Source: Rickettsia typhi
GTDB taxonomy: Bacteria; Pseudomonadota; Alphaproteobacteria; Rickettsiales; Rickettsiaceae
Reading direction: 5' to 3'
DNA length: 19,491 nt
Assembly (NCBI GenBank): GCA_945883665.1
Contig: CAMCXV010000019.1
Location: forward strand, 1 to 19,491
Shown here in pieces: positions 1-8,576 of the stretch. The position numbers were made by a program, and so were the translations under genes. The notes below the pieces were generated by a model, which saw only the letters and a program-made list of their open reading frames with translations, was not told the DNA's origin and ran no database searches. How positions within the stretch are numbered: position 1 is the stretch's first letter; every line of letters starts with the position of its first letter.

Positions 1-147
1 TAGGTTCTATACACACTCTCTCTGCCATTGACATTTTCATTAATTTCTGCTATGTTAACTTAATAAGTTACTACCGTCTTTTACAAATTCCAGTATTTCC
101 TTCTCTTGTTTTAAACAACTGTACGGAACCTAATCGGGTTAGCTATA
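1..147. repeat. End of an unidentified mobile element (left copy of inverted repeat)
   Basis: Bases 2-147 are the perfect reverse complement of 19346-19491 (146 bases, checked base by base). The shared block ends at TATAGCTAACCC, and beyond that the two flanks are unrelated coding sequences: virB4 here and a GNAT toxin at the other end. A block that abruptly interrupts two different genes at the same internal point is the terminus of a mobile or recombining element, with the rest of it outside the window. Read from the junction outward, the block contains a small hairpin (CTAA CCCGA TTAG), a short open frame ending KEILEFVKDGSNLLS-stop, and a later ATG at its far end. None of these lets me name a family. 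Whether it is an IS end, a MITE or another dispersed repeat is unresolved. Confidence 0.75.
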
Positions 148-1490
148 AGGTGATAATTAAAATAAAATGGAGTGCCAGAAGTTGTATCAAGCACCGTTAC
201 ATAATCTCCCCAATGATTTCCAGATATTTTTCCTAATGGATAATTATGCATAGAGGCAAATCCAGACAGATTTAGAGTATTAATTACCGATCTCCTTATA
301 ATATAACTTATATTGCCCGGTAACTGCCCCCAATAGGTTGGTTCCATATTGACCTTTTCTCGCACTGGCTGCATACCACAATTTGAAAACTCTACAGACG
401 CCATAGAAAGACTGTTTTCCAAAGCTTTTAAGTCGCTATCAATACATAATACAGAGATATGATGCTCTCCAAAACCTATCTCACCACTCATAGCCATATC
501 AAGAGCTTGTGAAATTTCAGCTATTTGAGAAACAGCCTTATCTTCGGATTGTATCATCCTATTTTGTTGCAATTGCATTTTATTAATAGCAATAGTACGA
601 TTAGAAAAAACAAAACTTTGAGTCATAACAAACTCAAAAGGCATTTGTAAAAACCCATCAAAAACTCCAGCAGATGTCGATGGTCCATATTCCCTAACGC
701 TGACAATACCAGCGTACTTTCTGCCCCTTGGACCCCTTGATTCCATTGAACGAGAACCAAAAAAAAGACGATTTGTTGGTAAATAATTATCTAATTTTCC
801 TCTTGTAACCATCATGGATGTTGTATCACCACAATTGATTAAGACACCTAAAAACTCACTAATTTCACAAAAATTACCATTCTTTGTTTTTTTTATACCC
901 AATAATTTAGCATCATAATCTCTAAAAGTATTAAGCATTCTATTAGTCATTTCTTGAATATTTTCATGCATTTCACGCATATCATTTTCCCAAATAGACT
1001 TGTCAGATTTTTGTCTAATTTTATTAAGAAAATATTCTATCGCAGCTGCACCTTCTTTATCAGGTTCGTATAAAATACTAACATATAATTCATTGAAATA
1101 AGAATCTGAATGTGCATTTTTTGCACGCCACTCAGTTTCAAGATAACTAATAAAATCTTTAGCAGTTATATTAGTCGGATCAACATCAAAATTATCTCCA
1201 AACTGCAGCACCGCCTTCTTTCTTCTTATGGTATGAAAATACAAAGTGATATTCCCAGAAGCCATATTTTTAAACATAGAATTACGTATGTTTTTGCGAA
1301 TATCTAAATCAATATCATCAGCTGTTTCAAATGAAAAACCACCTATTTTTATAACTTGAAGCAACCCATTGGATTTCGTTATAATAGTGTTTTTATCCCA
1401 ATGGCACTTATACGGTATAAAACTAGAAACAGGTTTTTCTTTTTTTGCTTTAGAATCATTAGCCGCAGCAGCTTTAAATAACTTCAACAT
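111..1490 (-). pseudogene. virB4: VirB4 (Rvh type IV secretion ATPase), C-terminal half missing
   Basis: VirB4 is the large inner-membrane-associated ATPase that energises type IV secretion and pilus assembly. The frame runs from MLKLFKAAA through typical VirB4 N-terminal sequence (PYKCHWD near residue 27, FKNMASGN near 74, QLPGN near 394, TSGTPFYFNYH ending at residue 447). It then diverges into LIANPIRFRTVV and a stop, all supplied by the repeat at the window edge. Full-length VirB4 is about 800 residues, and the break falls just before the Walker A region, so the whole nucleotide-binding motor is missing. The gene starts six bases after virB3 and is surely co-transcribed with it. Rickettsia carries a second, divergent virB4 copy elsewhere, so a functional VirB4 may remain in the genome. 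A 459-residue product could be made but would have no ATPase activity. Identification is firm; calling it a pseudogene assumes the window is assembled correctly. Confidence 0.88.
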
Positions 1491-1496
1491 ATATAT

Positions 1497-1784
1497 TCAA
1501 ACACTATAAGAATTAGCTCCCCAGAAGCTCTTGTTTGGACAATGATTACACTTTCCACTATAATTGAGATAAAGCTCCATGAAGCGAGGTTCTTTAAAAC
1601 ACAGAATATATCCTACCATATGCACTACAAGAGCAACAAAAATAATATAAATACTAGCTTTTTGAATAAATATCGTAACTGATATCATCAAGTTAAGCAT
1701 AGCATATTGAATACTTACACCAAAGATCATTGATGATCTTGTAAGACCTACAAACAAAGGGTCAGAAGCAACTTGACCTGACAT
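1497..1784 (-). CDS. virB3: VirB3, inner-membrane component of type IV secretion system
   Basis: This 95-residue protein matches VirB3 in size and pattern: a short N-terminal segment (SDPLFVGLTRSSM), two hydrophobic stretches at roughly residues 20-40 and 44-62, and a polar C-terminal tail with the Cys pair CNHC. VirB3 sits in the inner membrane and works directly with VirB4, to which it is fused in some species. The start is well supported by a strong AAGGAG ribosome binding site seven bases upstream on the minus strand. The stop lies six bases before virB4, so the two genes form the virB3-virB4 pair found in Rickettsiales. virB3 itself appears intact, although its partner downstream is truncated. 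The 172 bases between flbD and virB3 could hold a separate promoter, but I see no convincing one. Confidence 0.88.
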   Translation of the reverse strand: MSGQVASDPLFVGLTRSSMIFGVSIQYAMLNLMISVTIFIQKASIYIIFVALVVHMVGYILCFKEPRFMELYLNYSGKCNHCPNKSFWGANSYSV

Positions 1785-1956
1785 AATAATCTCCTTAATT
1801 ATCTTGTTAAAAAAAAGTCCATTTATCAGTTAAGTTTAATTGAAATTGTTACAACAAATCAAACCTATAATACTAGTTATGTAAAAAGTTTTTAAAATCA
1901 GATACTTTGGAGCATCATAACAACAGATTTTTTATGAAATAAAAAGAAATTTACTA

Positions 1957-3216
1957 TTATTTACTATAATTTTGTAGTTTTTCTTTCAATATCTTAATTG
2001 ATACGCCAAGTATGTTAGCAGCTTTTGTTAAATCACCGAGACAATAACCAAGAGTATTAAACACTAATTGTTTTTCGCCTGAATTATCACAAATATCACC
2101 AGAATTTACATTAACTATTTTTTCTTTAATATGGATATCATCAGCTTTAATTTTATCGGATGAAGACATCAGAACTGCTCGATGCAGAATATTCTCAAGT
2201 TCGCGAACATTACCTGGCCAAAAATAATTTTGCATTTTCACAATAGCCTCTTTGGAAAGTTTTTTTTGACTCAAACCATTACTTTCTGAATATTTTTTAA
2301 TAAAAAACTCACTCAAAGCTTCAATATCTTCTATTCTGTCTCTCAGAGAAGGTAATTCTATATTAATGATATTTAGCCTAAAATATAAATCTTCTCTAAA
2401 ATTACCTTTTTCAATTTCTTTTAGCAAATCACGATTTGAAGTAGCGATAATCCTTAAATCAATCTTAACAGGAACATTTCCGCCTACTCTATCTATTTCT
2501 TTTTCTTGAATAGCCCTGAGTAATTTTGCTTGCAGACGAACATCCATTTCACTAATTTCATCAAGAAGTAAAGTGCCCCCTGAAGACTCTTCAAATTTAC
2601 CAATTCTACGACTTAGAGCACCTGTAAATGCCCCTTTTTCATGACCAAATAATTCAGATTCAAGCAAATTTTCTGGAATAGCCGCGCAATTAACTGAAAC
2701 AAAATGATTCTCCCTTCTTTTACTTTTGTCATGAATATATTGAGAAAAAACCTCTTTGCCAGTACCAGACTGACCAGTTATTAGTACATTCGCATCTGAA
2801 CCCGCAATTTTATCAGCAATCTTTATTGCCTCTTTCATTAATTCTGATTCACCAATAATTTTTACTGACTCATCGCAAATGGAAGTAAATATTGCGGCAA
2901 TTAACCTCTCATCTGGCGGCAAAGGCAAAAATTCTTTTGCCCCGGATTTAATAGCATTAACCGCCTCTTTTGTAGAACAATGAACTCCATAAGCAATAAC
3001 CGGAGTTGATATTTTTTCATTTTTCATAGAAGAAATAAGTAATTTAATATCGAATTTAACATCAATTAATAGTAAATCAGCACCCTTTCCCTGACATAAG
3101 AAATCCACAGCCTGTTCACAAGATTCCACCATAACGACTTTTGCCTTTCTGGATTTTGCTATGTCAATAGCTGTCTTTATTTCAGTATTAATATCACCAA
3201 TAATTAATAGTCTCAT
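1957..3216 (-). CDS. flbD: FlbD-like sigma-54 activator (response regulator, AAA+, Fis HTH)
   Basis: This is a 419-residue bacterial enhancer-binding protein. It has a receiver-like domain at about 1-115 with a possible acceptor Asp52 but a reduced N-terminal acidic pocket (IIGDIN). The AAA+ domain spans about 120-345, with Walker A GQSGTGKE (148-155), the sigma-54 contact loop GAFTGA (195-200), Walker B LLLDE (216-220) and the WPGNVRELEN motif (333-342). A Fis-type helix-turn-helix lies at about 385-417. The N-terminal pattern (MRLLIIG, GADLLLIDV, SGAKEFLPLPPD) and RRIGKFEESSGGTLLLDEISEMDVRLQAKLL match Caulobacter FlbD rather than NtrX or NtrC. FlbD normally works with RpoN to time flagellar gene expression. 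No flagellar gene is adjacent; it follows ygfZ by 36 bases. The intact GAFTGA loop implies that sigma-54 contact is still under selection. Confidence is high for the family, and moderate for FlbD over other group members. Confidence 0.85.
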   Translation of the reverse strand: MRLLIIGDINTEIKTAIDIAKSRKAKVVMVESCEQAVDFLCQGKGADLLLIDVKFDIKLLISSMKNEKISTPVIAYGVHCSTKEAVNAIKSGAKEFLPLPPDERLIAAIFTSICDESVKIIGESELMKEAIKIADKIAGSDANVLITGQSGTGKEVFSQYIHDKSKRRENHFVSVNCAAIPENLLESELFGHEKGAFTGALSRRIGKFEESSGGTLLLDEISEMDVRLQAKLLRAIQEKEIDRVGGNVPVKIDLRIIATSNRDLLKEIEKGNFREDLYFRLNIINIELPSLRDRIEDIEALSEFFIKKYSESNGLSQKKLSKEAIVKMQNYFWPGNVRELENILHRAVLMSSSDKIKADDIHIKEKIVNVNSGDICDNSGEKQLVFNTLGYCLGDLTKAANILGVSIKILKEKLQNYSK

Positions 3217-3252
3217 GAATCAATATATCTCTAAAAATTTAACTTAAACTAA

Positions 3253-4080
3253 TTAATCTCTCCAATCTGGTTTTGAAATCAAAGCCTCCTGCACACCATT
3301 TATGATAGCAATTTTTTTATCAAGTCCAAGATATTTTTCACACATTAACAACGCTATACCAATATTATTGTAACTTGAACAAAAAATACCAATTTTATTT
3401 CCTTTTAAATCAAGCAATTCGCTCCCAAGATCTGCATAGGAAATTTCCTTACCAGAACTTAGTTTAAATAGTTTTTTTCTGACAGAAGCTTGATACTTGA
3501 ACCTTGAAATCACCTCTTGACCCACGTAACACCCTTTAGAAAAACTAACTGCCGACAACTCTTCCACGCCAAATTGAGATACTAGAGATTTGTCAAAAAC
3601 CAGATCTGTTACTCCATCTGGAATGGTATATTCATACTTATCCTTAATATATAGATCATCATCCTCTAGCATCGATTTATTGATATATTCTGATTTTACT
3701 AAAGACCTAAAACCCAATTTAAAAAACCTTGGATCTCTATTGGAAGAAAGAACTAGATCACTAATTTCCAATTTTTCTTTGGAATATAAAATAGAGTAAC
3801 CATCTGTTACATCCTTTATTTCTATTTCTTTTCTTAATTTATACAAATTTAACTTTGTTAAGAATGATGAACTAGCGCCAGAATCTATATCAATAAATAA
3901 TTGATTATTTAAAAATTTAAGCACAAAAAAATCATATAAATACCTCCCCTGACTAGAAAGTAGATAGTTATATGAATATATATTATTAATTAAATCATTC
4001 GTTGTAATATTTTGCAAAAACATTACAGAATCATTACCAGTAACACTTAAAATTGAACGATTTTTTAATAGCTGAACCAT
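3253..4080 (-). CDS. ygfZ: YgfZ/GcvT-type folate-binding Fe-S cluster assembly protein
   Basis: This 275-residue protein carries the hallmark YgfZ motif KGCYVGQE at residues 182-189, followed by a short C-terminal beta-barrel-like part. The N-terminus (FLQNITTNDL) resembles the folate-binding fold of the GcvT family. YgfZ proteins use tetrahydrofolate to help assemble or repair [4Fe-4S] clusters in selected enzymes, with the motif Cys (184 here) required. It is not the glycine-cleavage aminomethyltransferase, which is longer (about 360 residues) and lacks this motif. It starts 19 bases after the ABC ATPase gene and ends 36 bases before flbD, so it is probably part of a grxD-abc-ygfZ-flbD unit. 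A CGFS glutaredoxin in the same run and a [4Fe-4S] enzyme (Nth) across the divergent gap fit the Fe-S role. No clear Shine-Dalgarno sequence precedes the ATG. Confidence 0.88.
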   Translation of the reverse strand: MVQLLKNRSILSVTGNDSVMFLQNITTNDLINNIYSYNYLLSSQGRYLYDFFVLKFLNNQLFIDIDSGASSSFLTKLNLYKLRKEIEIKDVTDGYSILYSKEKLEISDLVLSSNRDPRFFKLGFRSLVKSEYINKSMLEDDDLYIKDKYEYTIPDGVTDLVFDKSLVSQFGVEELSAVSFSKGCYVGQEVISRFKYQASVRKKLFKLSSGKEISYADLGSELLDLKGNKIGIFCSSYNNIGIALLMCEKYLGLDKKIAIINGVQEALISKPDWRD

Positions 4081-4099
4081 ATAATATATGAAATATTTA

Positions 4100-5029
4100 T
4101 TATTTAACTATTTTATGAAAAATATCTTCAAGATCTGGTTCCTTAATACTAAAGTTTTTGATTTTTAAGTTCATTGCACTTACTATTCTTAAAATCTGTT
4201 GAAAATCGTTATTTTCCGTATGAAGGTCGAATCTTATTTTATTTTCACTTAAAACTTGGTAATTTAAACTTTCAGATTTTGATAAAATATCTAAATTTAA
4301 AATATCCTCAAATTCAATATCAAAATATCTAGATCCAAGATCTTCAAGCAATTTTTTTTTCGAGTCTTGTTTTATAATTTTGCCATGATTAATAAATGCA
4401 ATATTATCGCATAATTCCTGAGCTTCTGCCAAGTAGTGAGTAGTAATAATAATTGTAACTCCTTCCTTGTTTAATTTTTTTACATAATCCCAAAGCTGCG
4501 TCCTGAGTTCGATATCAACTCCCGCTGTTGGTTCATCAAGTATTAAAATTCGAGGAGAGTGAACCATAGCTTTAGCAATCAAAAAACGTCTTTTCATTCC
4601 ACCAGATAATCTTTGTGGTGGACTATTTCTTTTATTATAGAGACTTAATGTTTTTAATAATTGATCAGTAATGCGATCTTCTGGCCTGATGCCAAAATAA
4701 CCAGCTGTAAATTCAAGAGCACTCCAAAGAGGGAAGAAAGTATCTGTAACTATTTCCTGAGGAACAATTCCTATTAAAGATCTAGCTTTTTTAGGATGAT
4801 CATCAATATCCACCCCCATAATTCTAACTTTTCCAGAGGTTTTAATCACTGTTCCAGCCAATATGTTGATTAAAGTTGATTTACCAGCTCCGTTAGGACC
4901 AAGTAAACCAAATATAGACCCAACTTCAATACTTAAATTTAAGTCATTTAAAGCAATTTTTTTTTCTTGCCCATCTTTACCAGACACATATTGTTTTGTA
5001 AGATTATTTACATCAATAGCGTAGCTCAT
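4100..5029 (-). CDS. ABC-2 type transporter ATP-binding protein
   Basis: This is a 309-residue ATPase subunit with every nucleotide-binding motif in place: Walker A GPNGAGKST (44-52), Q-loop Gln91, signature LSGGMKRR (141-148), Walker B with DEPTAGVD (161-172) and H-loop His198. The LSGGMKRR and EPTAGVD forms are typical of the ABC-2 (drug or polysaccharide export, YadG/CcmA-like) class. The roughly 90 residues after the ATPase domain form the small C-terminal extension common in that class. No permease gene is next to it, so the membrane partner must be encoded elsewhere, and the substrate cannot be read from the sequence. It lies 54 bases downstream of grxD and 19 bases upstream of ygfZ on the same strand. 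Confidence 0.9.
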   Translation of the reverse strand: MSYAIDVNNLTKQYVSGKDGQEKKIALNDLNLSIEVGSIFGLLGPNGAGKSTLINILAGTVIKTSGKVRIMGVDIDDHPKKARSLIGIVPQEIVTDTFFPLWSALEFTAGYFGIRPEDRITDQLLKTLSLYNKRNSPPQRLSGGMKRRFLIAKAMVHSPRILILDEPTAGVDIELRTQLWDYVKKLNKEGVTIIITTHYLAEAQELCDNIAFINHGKIIKQDSKKKLLEDLGSRYFDIEFEDILNLDILSKSESLNYQVLSENKIRFDLHTENNDFQQILRIVSAMNLKIKNFSIKEPDLEDIFHKIVK

Positions 5030-5083
5030 AAAATTATGTAACCTAATTTATTTAATTATTAATTGCTTTAATTAGTTAACTTT

Positions 5084-5458
5084 TTATTTACTTTCTGAAT
5101 TTGTTAAATGCTTATCATGATAAATACCACCTCCATAAGCTTGGAGATTTTTTATTAATTCAAGTAACGAGCCATTTTCATACATTTCCCTTACTATATC
5201 ACAACCACCAACAAATTCTCCTTTAATATATAATTGAGGAATTGTTGGCCAATCAGAAAAATCTTTTATTCCCTGCCTTAGCTCTTCGTTTGCCAAAACA
5301 TCATGATCTTTGAATTTTACTCCTACTGATCGTAAAATATTAGTAACCATTGCTGAAAAACCGCACATAGGAAACTCCGCTTGTCCCTTCATAAATAAAA
5401 CTACTTCATGTTCATTTATTTCATTTTTTATAAAGTCAAAAATTTTTTTTTGTGTCAT
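5084..5458 (-). CDS. grxD: Monothiol glutaredoxin, Grx4/GrxD family
   Basis: This is a CGFS-type monothiol glutaredoxin with active-site Cys32 in PMCGFS. It also has the conserved [16 protein letters not shown] and CDIV glutathione-binding segments. These proteins hold a glutathione-ligated [2Fe-2S] cluster as a dimer and pass it to target proteins. I place the start at the ATG at 5458 (MTQKKIFDF), preceded by AGGA twelve bases upstream. An in-frame ATG at 5497 would add 13 residues with no family counterpart and no ribosome binding site. The resulting 124 residues are slightly longer than average because of a glycine-rich tail. The gene heads the minus-strand run and diverges from nth, leaving a 58-base gap that must contain both promoters. 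Confidence 0.92.
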   Translation of the reverse strand: MTQKKIFDFIKNEINEHEVVLFMKGQAEFPMCGFSAMVTNILRSVGVKFKDHDVLANEELRQGIKDFSDWPTIPQLYIKGEFVGGCDIVREMYENGSLLELIKNLQAYGGGIYHDKHLTNSESK

Positions 5459-5516
5459 AGTATCAATTCCTATAAAGCTAGTTATAATTAATTTCAAAAA
5501 ATATTATTAATAAAAT

Positions 5517-6149
5517 ATGGATTTAAATAGAATCAATCAAATTTTTACCATTTTTAGTTCTTTAAGTAAAGAACCGAAAACAGAACTTGAATATATTAAT
5601 AGTTTTACCCTAACTATAGCTGTTATTTTATCAGCACAAGCTACTGATATTTCTGTTAATAAAGCTAGTTCTGAATTATTCAAAAACTATAATAACCCAA
5701 AAGATTTTTTACAACTTGGCGAAAATAATCTAAAAAAATATATAAAAACTATTGGATTATATAACACAAAAGCAAAAAATATTATTGCACTTTCCAAAAT
5801 TTTAGTCGATAAATACAACTCGAATATTCCAGAAAATTTTGATGATCTATTAAATCTGCCTGGCATAGGAAGAAAAACGGCTAATGTGATATTAAATTGT
5901 GCATTCGGTCATAAAACAATGGCAGTCGACACACATGTTGCTAGAGTATCTAATAGAATTGGGTTAACATCGGAGAAAATTCCAAAAAAAATAGAATTAG
6001 ACTTGCTAAAACAAATTCCAGAAAAATGGTTGCAACACGCTCATCATTGGCTAATTCTTCATGGAAGATATATTTGCAAAGCTAGAAAACCAGAATGCAA
6101 AAAATGTCCTATTTGTCATTTATGCAATTACGAAGATAAAAATTTATAA
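5517..6149 (+). CDS. nth: Endonuclease III (DNA glycosylase/AP lyase)
   Basis: Endonuclease III excises oxidised pyrimidines and nicks the abasic site in base-excision repair. The 210-residue protein has the helix-hairpin-helix LPGIGRKTA with catalytic Lys120, and catalytic Asp138 in AVDTHVARVSNR; both numbers match the E. coli enzyme exactly. The C-terminus has the four-Cys loop for the [4Fe-4S] cluster (C-x6-C-x2-C-x5-C, about residues 187-203). Length is normal for the family. No Shine-Dalgarno sequence is visible before the ATG, as often happens in this AT-rich window. The stop is nine bases before the following esterase gene, so the two are probably co-transcribed. A TATAAT at 5483-5488 is a possible -10 box, but no good -35 box accompanies it. 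Confidence 0.95.
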   Translation: MDLNRINQIFTIFSSLSKEPKTELEYINSFTLTIAVILSAQATDISVNKASSELFKNYNNPKDFLQLGENNLKKYIKTIGLYNTKAKNIIALSKILVDKYNSNIPENFDDLLNLPGIGRKTANVILNCAFGHKTMAVDTHVARVSNRIGLTSEKIPKKIELDLLKQIPEKWLQHAHHWLILHGRYICKARKPECKKCPICHLCNYEDKNL

Positions 6150-6158
6150 ATTGAAATT

Positions 6159-6809
6159 ATGTTAAAAAATTATTTTTTAGATTATCCTGAAGTAACATCA
6201 CTCACAGCACCAGCAAAAAAACTTATTGTCATGCTTCATGGCGTTGGTTCAGATGGTAACGACTTAATAAGCCTAGCTCCTTATTTTCAACAGTCATTAC
6301 CAACATGTCATTTTATTTCACCGCATGGTGTAGAAGCTTACGACATGGCTCCTTTTGGTAGACAATGGTTTAGCCTGCAAGACAGAAGTCCAGATAAAAT
6401 ATTACCCCTAATAGATGCTAATAGCGTGTTAGTTAGAAATTTAATAGAAGAAAAACAAAAGATTCTTGATTTAAGCAATAAGGATACTATTTTACTTGGT
6501 TTTTCTCAAGGCGCTATGATGGGATTATATTTAACCCTAACTACTAAAGATCCATATGCATCAATGATTGCATTTTCAGGAAAATTAATACCACCTATAG
6601 ATTTATCGAACAATCAAACAGCTATTTGTTTGATTCACGGCAAAGAAGATGACGTGCTAAGCTATAAAGAAGTTGAAATCTCAGCAAATTATTTTTCTAA
6701 AAACAATATTAAACACGAAAAACTAATAATAGATAATCTCACCCACTCTATTGATGATGAAGGAATAAAATTTGCAATTAAATTTTTGCAAAAAAATACG
6801 AATGTTTAA
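6159..6809 (+). CDS. Carboxylesterase/phospholipase-family serine hydrolase
   Basis: This is a 216-residue alpha/beta-hydrolase of the small carboxylesterase/phospholipase family (the YpfH, acyl-protein-thioesterase-like group). The N-terminal LHGVGSDG supplies the oxyanion region. The nucleophile is Ser116 in GFSQG, with the acid Asp164 in HGKEDDVL and His196 in LTHSI. There is no signal peptide or membrane segment, so it should be cytosolic. Substrates of this family are short acyl or lysophospholipid esters, and the exact one cannot be told from sequence. It sits nine bases after nth and 28 bases before glyA in the same direction. The spacing suggests an operon with nth, though the functions are unrelated. 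Confidence 0.85.
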   Translation: MLKNYFLDYPEVTSLTAPAKKLIVMLHGVGSDGNDLISLAPYFQQSLPTCHFISPHGVEAYDMAPFGRQWFSLQDRSPDKILPLIDANSVLVRNLIEEKQKILDLSNKDTILLGFSQGAMMGLYLTLTTKDPYASMIAFSGKLIPPIDLSNNQTAICLIHGKEDDVLSYKEVEISANYFSKNNIKHEKLIIDNLTHSIDDEGIKFAIKFLQKNTNV

Positions 6810-6837
6810 AAATAGATATTTTGATTAAGAGGTAATT

Positions 6838-8100
6838 ATGAATCATACTAACAAAACACTTATAGATATTGACCAAGAAATTCAGGACATAATAGGGTTA
6901 GAGAGTAAAAGACAAGAAGAATGTATAGAATTAATCGCTTCTGAAAATTTTGTTAGCAAAGCTGTTTTAGAAGCGCAAGGCTCGGTAATGACTAATAAAT
7001 ATGCCGAAGGTTACCCTGGAAAAAGATATTATTGCGGTTGTCACGAAGTTGACAAAGCTGAGATTTTAGCTATCGATCGCGCTAAAAAATTATTTAATTG
7101 TGGTTACGCAAATGTTCAGCCTCATTCTGGATCGCAAGCTAACCAATGCGTCTATCTTGCTCTGCTTACACCGGGCGACACAATACTTGGAATGTCTTTA
7201 GATAGTGGCGGGCATTTAACACACGGTGCAGCACCAAACATTTCTGGTAAATGGTTTAAACCCATTTTATATAATGTTAATCCAAAAACATATCTAATTG
7301 ATTATGATGAATTAGAAAAATTAGCTCTTGAGCATAAACCAAAATTAATCATCGCTGGATTTTCTTGTTATACACAAATACTAGATTTTGCAAGATTTAG
7401 AGCAATTGCTGACAAGGTAGGTGCTTATCTTTTAGCTGATATTGCACATATTTCTGGTTTAGTGGCAGTAGGCGAACATCCGAGCCCATTCCCACATGCT
7501 CATATTGTAACCTCGACTACTCATAAAACCCTAAGAGGTCCAAGAGGTGGTATTATACTGTCAGATGACCAAGAAATTGCTAAAAAAATCGACAAAGCAA
7601 TGTTTCCCGGTCTGCAAGGCGGTCCATTAATGCATGTTATTGCCGCAAAAGCCGTTGCTTTCAAGGAAGCATTGACTGACGAGTATAAAAACTATATCAA
7701 ACAAGTGGTAAAAAACGCACAAATGCTGGGCAGGACGCTTGAAAATCGTGGTTATGATATATTAACTCATAGCACAACAAACCATATGGTTATTCTAGAT
7801 TTAAGAAAACATAAAATTACAGGCAAACTAGCTGCTGAATCTTTAGATCGTTCTGGTATAACTTCAAACAAAAACAGCGTGCCTTTTGATGATACATCAC
7901 CATTTGTTACTTCAGGAGTAAGACTTGGCACGCCAGCTTGTACTACTAGAGGATTCAAAGAAAAAGAATTTGAAATGGTAGGTAATTTAATTTCTGACAT
8001 TCTGGATTCACTAAAAGTATCAGAAAATAATTCTGATACAGAAAAAATGATATTATCTAAAGTGAAAGAATTAACAGCTAAATTTCCAGTTTATAATTAA
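6838..8100 (+). CDS. glyA: Serine hydroxymethyltransferase
   Basis: This pyridoxal-phosphate enzyme interconverts serine and glycine while loading one-carbon units onto tetrahydrofolate. It is 420 residues, the usual length. Conserved features include [10 protein letters not shown] near residue 31, the [19 protein letters not shown] segment (here [10 protein letters not shown]), SGSQAN near 97, ADIAHISGL near 200, and the PLP-binding Lys230 in [14 protein letters not shown] clear GAGGT ribosome binding site is six bases before the ATG, the best in this cluster. In an intracellular bacterium this is the main source of folate one-carbon units, and it links with the folate-dependent YgfZ upstream. 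nrdR follows 11 bases later. Confidence 0.97.
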   Translation: MNHTNKTLIDIDQEIQDIIGLESKRQEECIELIASENFVSKAVLEAQGSVMTNKYAEGYPGKRYYCGCHEVDKAEILAIDRAKKLFNCGYANVQPHSGSQANQCVYLALLTPGDTILGMSLDSGGHLTHGAAPNISGKWFKPILYNVNPKTYLIDYDELEKLALEHKPKLIIAGFSCYTQILDFARFRAIADKVGAYLLADIAHISGLVAVGEHPSPFPHAHIVTSTTHKTLRGPRGGIILSDDQEIAKKIDKAMFPGLQGGPLMHVIAAKAVAFKEALTDEYKNYIKQVVKNAQMLGRTLENRGYDILTHSTTNHMVILDLRKHKITGKLAAESLDRSGITSNKNSVPFDDTSPFVTSGVRLGTPACTTRGFKEKEFEMVGNLISDILDSLKVSENNSDTEKMILSKVKELTAKFPVYN

Positions 8101-8111
8101 TAAATTAATTT

Positions 8112-8564
8112 ATGAAATGTCCATTTTGCGATAGTCCTGATACTAATGTCAAAGATTCAAGAAACACAGATGAAGGAAAAATAGTAAGACGCAGACGCAA
8201 TTGTGATAATTGTGGCATTCGTTTTACTACTTTCGAACGATTTCAGACAAGAGAATTAAGTGTGCTTAAAAGATCTGGCGCAAAAAGACCGTTCGATCGT
8301 ACAAAGATTGAAAAGTCAATCACAACAGCTGTTAGAAAAAGAAATTTTTCTGATAAAGAAATTGAAACTCTAAGCAATAAAATAATTTTAGAACTAGAAA
8401 GTACTAGCACTAAAGAAATACCAACTAGAAAAATTGGAAAACTGATAATGAGCGAACTTGCAAAAATTGATCCAATTGCTTACATCAGATTCGCGTCTGT
8501 TTATAAAGATTTTACCAGCATTAAAGATTTCACCAAATTTATTAGTAAATTGCAGAATGATTAA
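8112..8564 (+). CDS. nrdR: Transcriptional repressor NrdR
   Basis: NrdR represses ribonucleotide reductase genes by sensing ATP and dATP. The 150-residue protein has an N-terminal zinc ribbon (Cys3, Cys6, Cys31, Cys34 in CPFC and CDNC) and the conserved RRRRNCDNCGIRFTTFER stretch. It is followed by an ATP-cone domain from about residue 50 (VLKRSGAKRPFDRTKI). Length and architecture are standard. It directly follows glyA (11 bases) and ends 12 bases from the convergent end of the SDR remnant. NrdR boxes would be expected upstream of nrdA/nrdB, which are not in this window. Confidence 0.96.
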   Translation: MKCPFCDSPDTNVKDSRNTDEGKIVRRRRNCDNCGIRFTTFERFQTRELSVLKRSGAKRPFDRTKIEKSITTAVRKRNFSDKEIETLSNKIILELESTSTKEIPTRKIGKLIMSELAKIDPIAYIRFASVYKDFTSIKDFTKFISKLQND

Positions 8565-8576
8565 TCTATCATACTA

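Noticed and set aside
1..147. Edge repeat as a group II intron end (GTACGG resembles domain V)
   Set aside because: Only a few bases fit; the catalytic AGC triad, the GAAA tetraloop stem and a 5' GTGYG start are not found.
1..147. 48-codon open frame on the plus strand through the left repeat
   Set aside because: It has no start, runs on antisense through virB4 and shows no protein-like motif.
5459..5497. Upstream ATG at 5497 as the start of the glutaredoxin
   Set aside because: It would add 13 residues not expected in the family and has no Shine-Dalgarno sequence, while the ATG at 5458 has AGGA upstream and gives the usual N-terminus.
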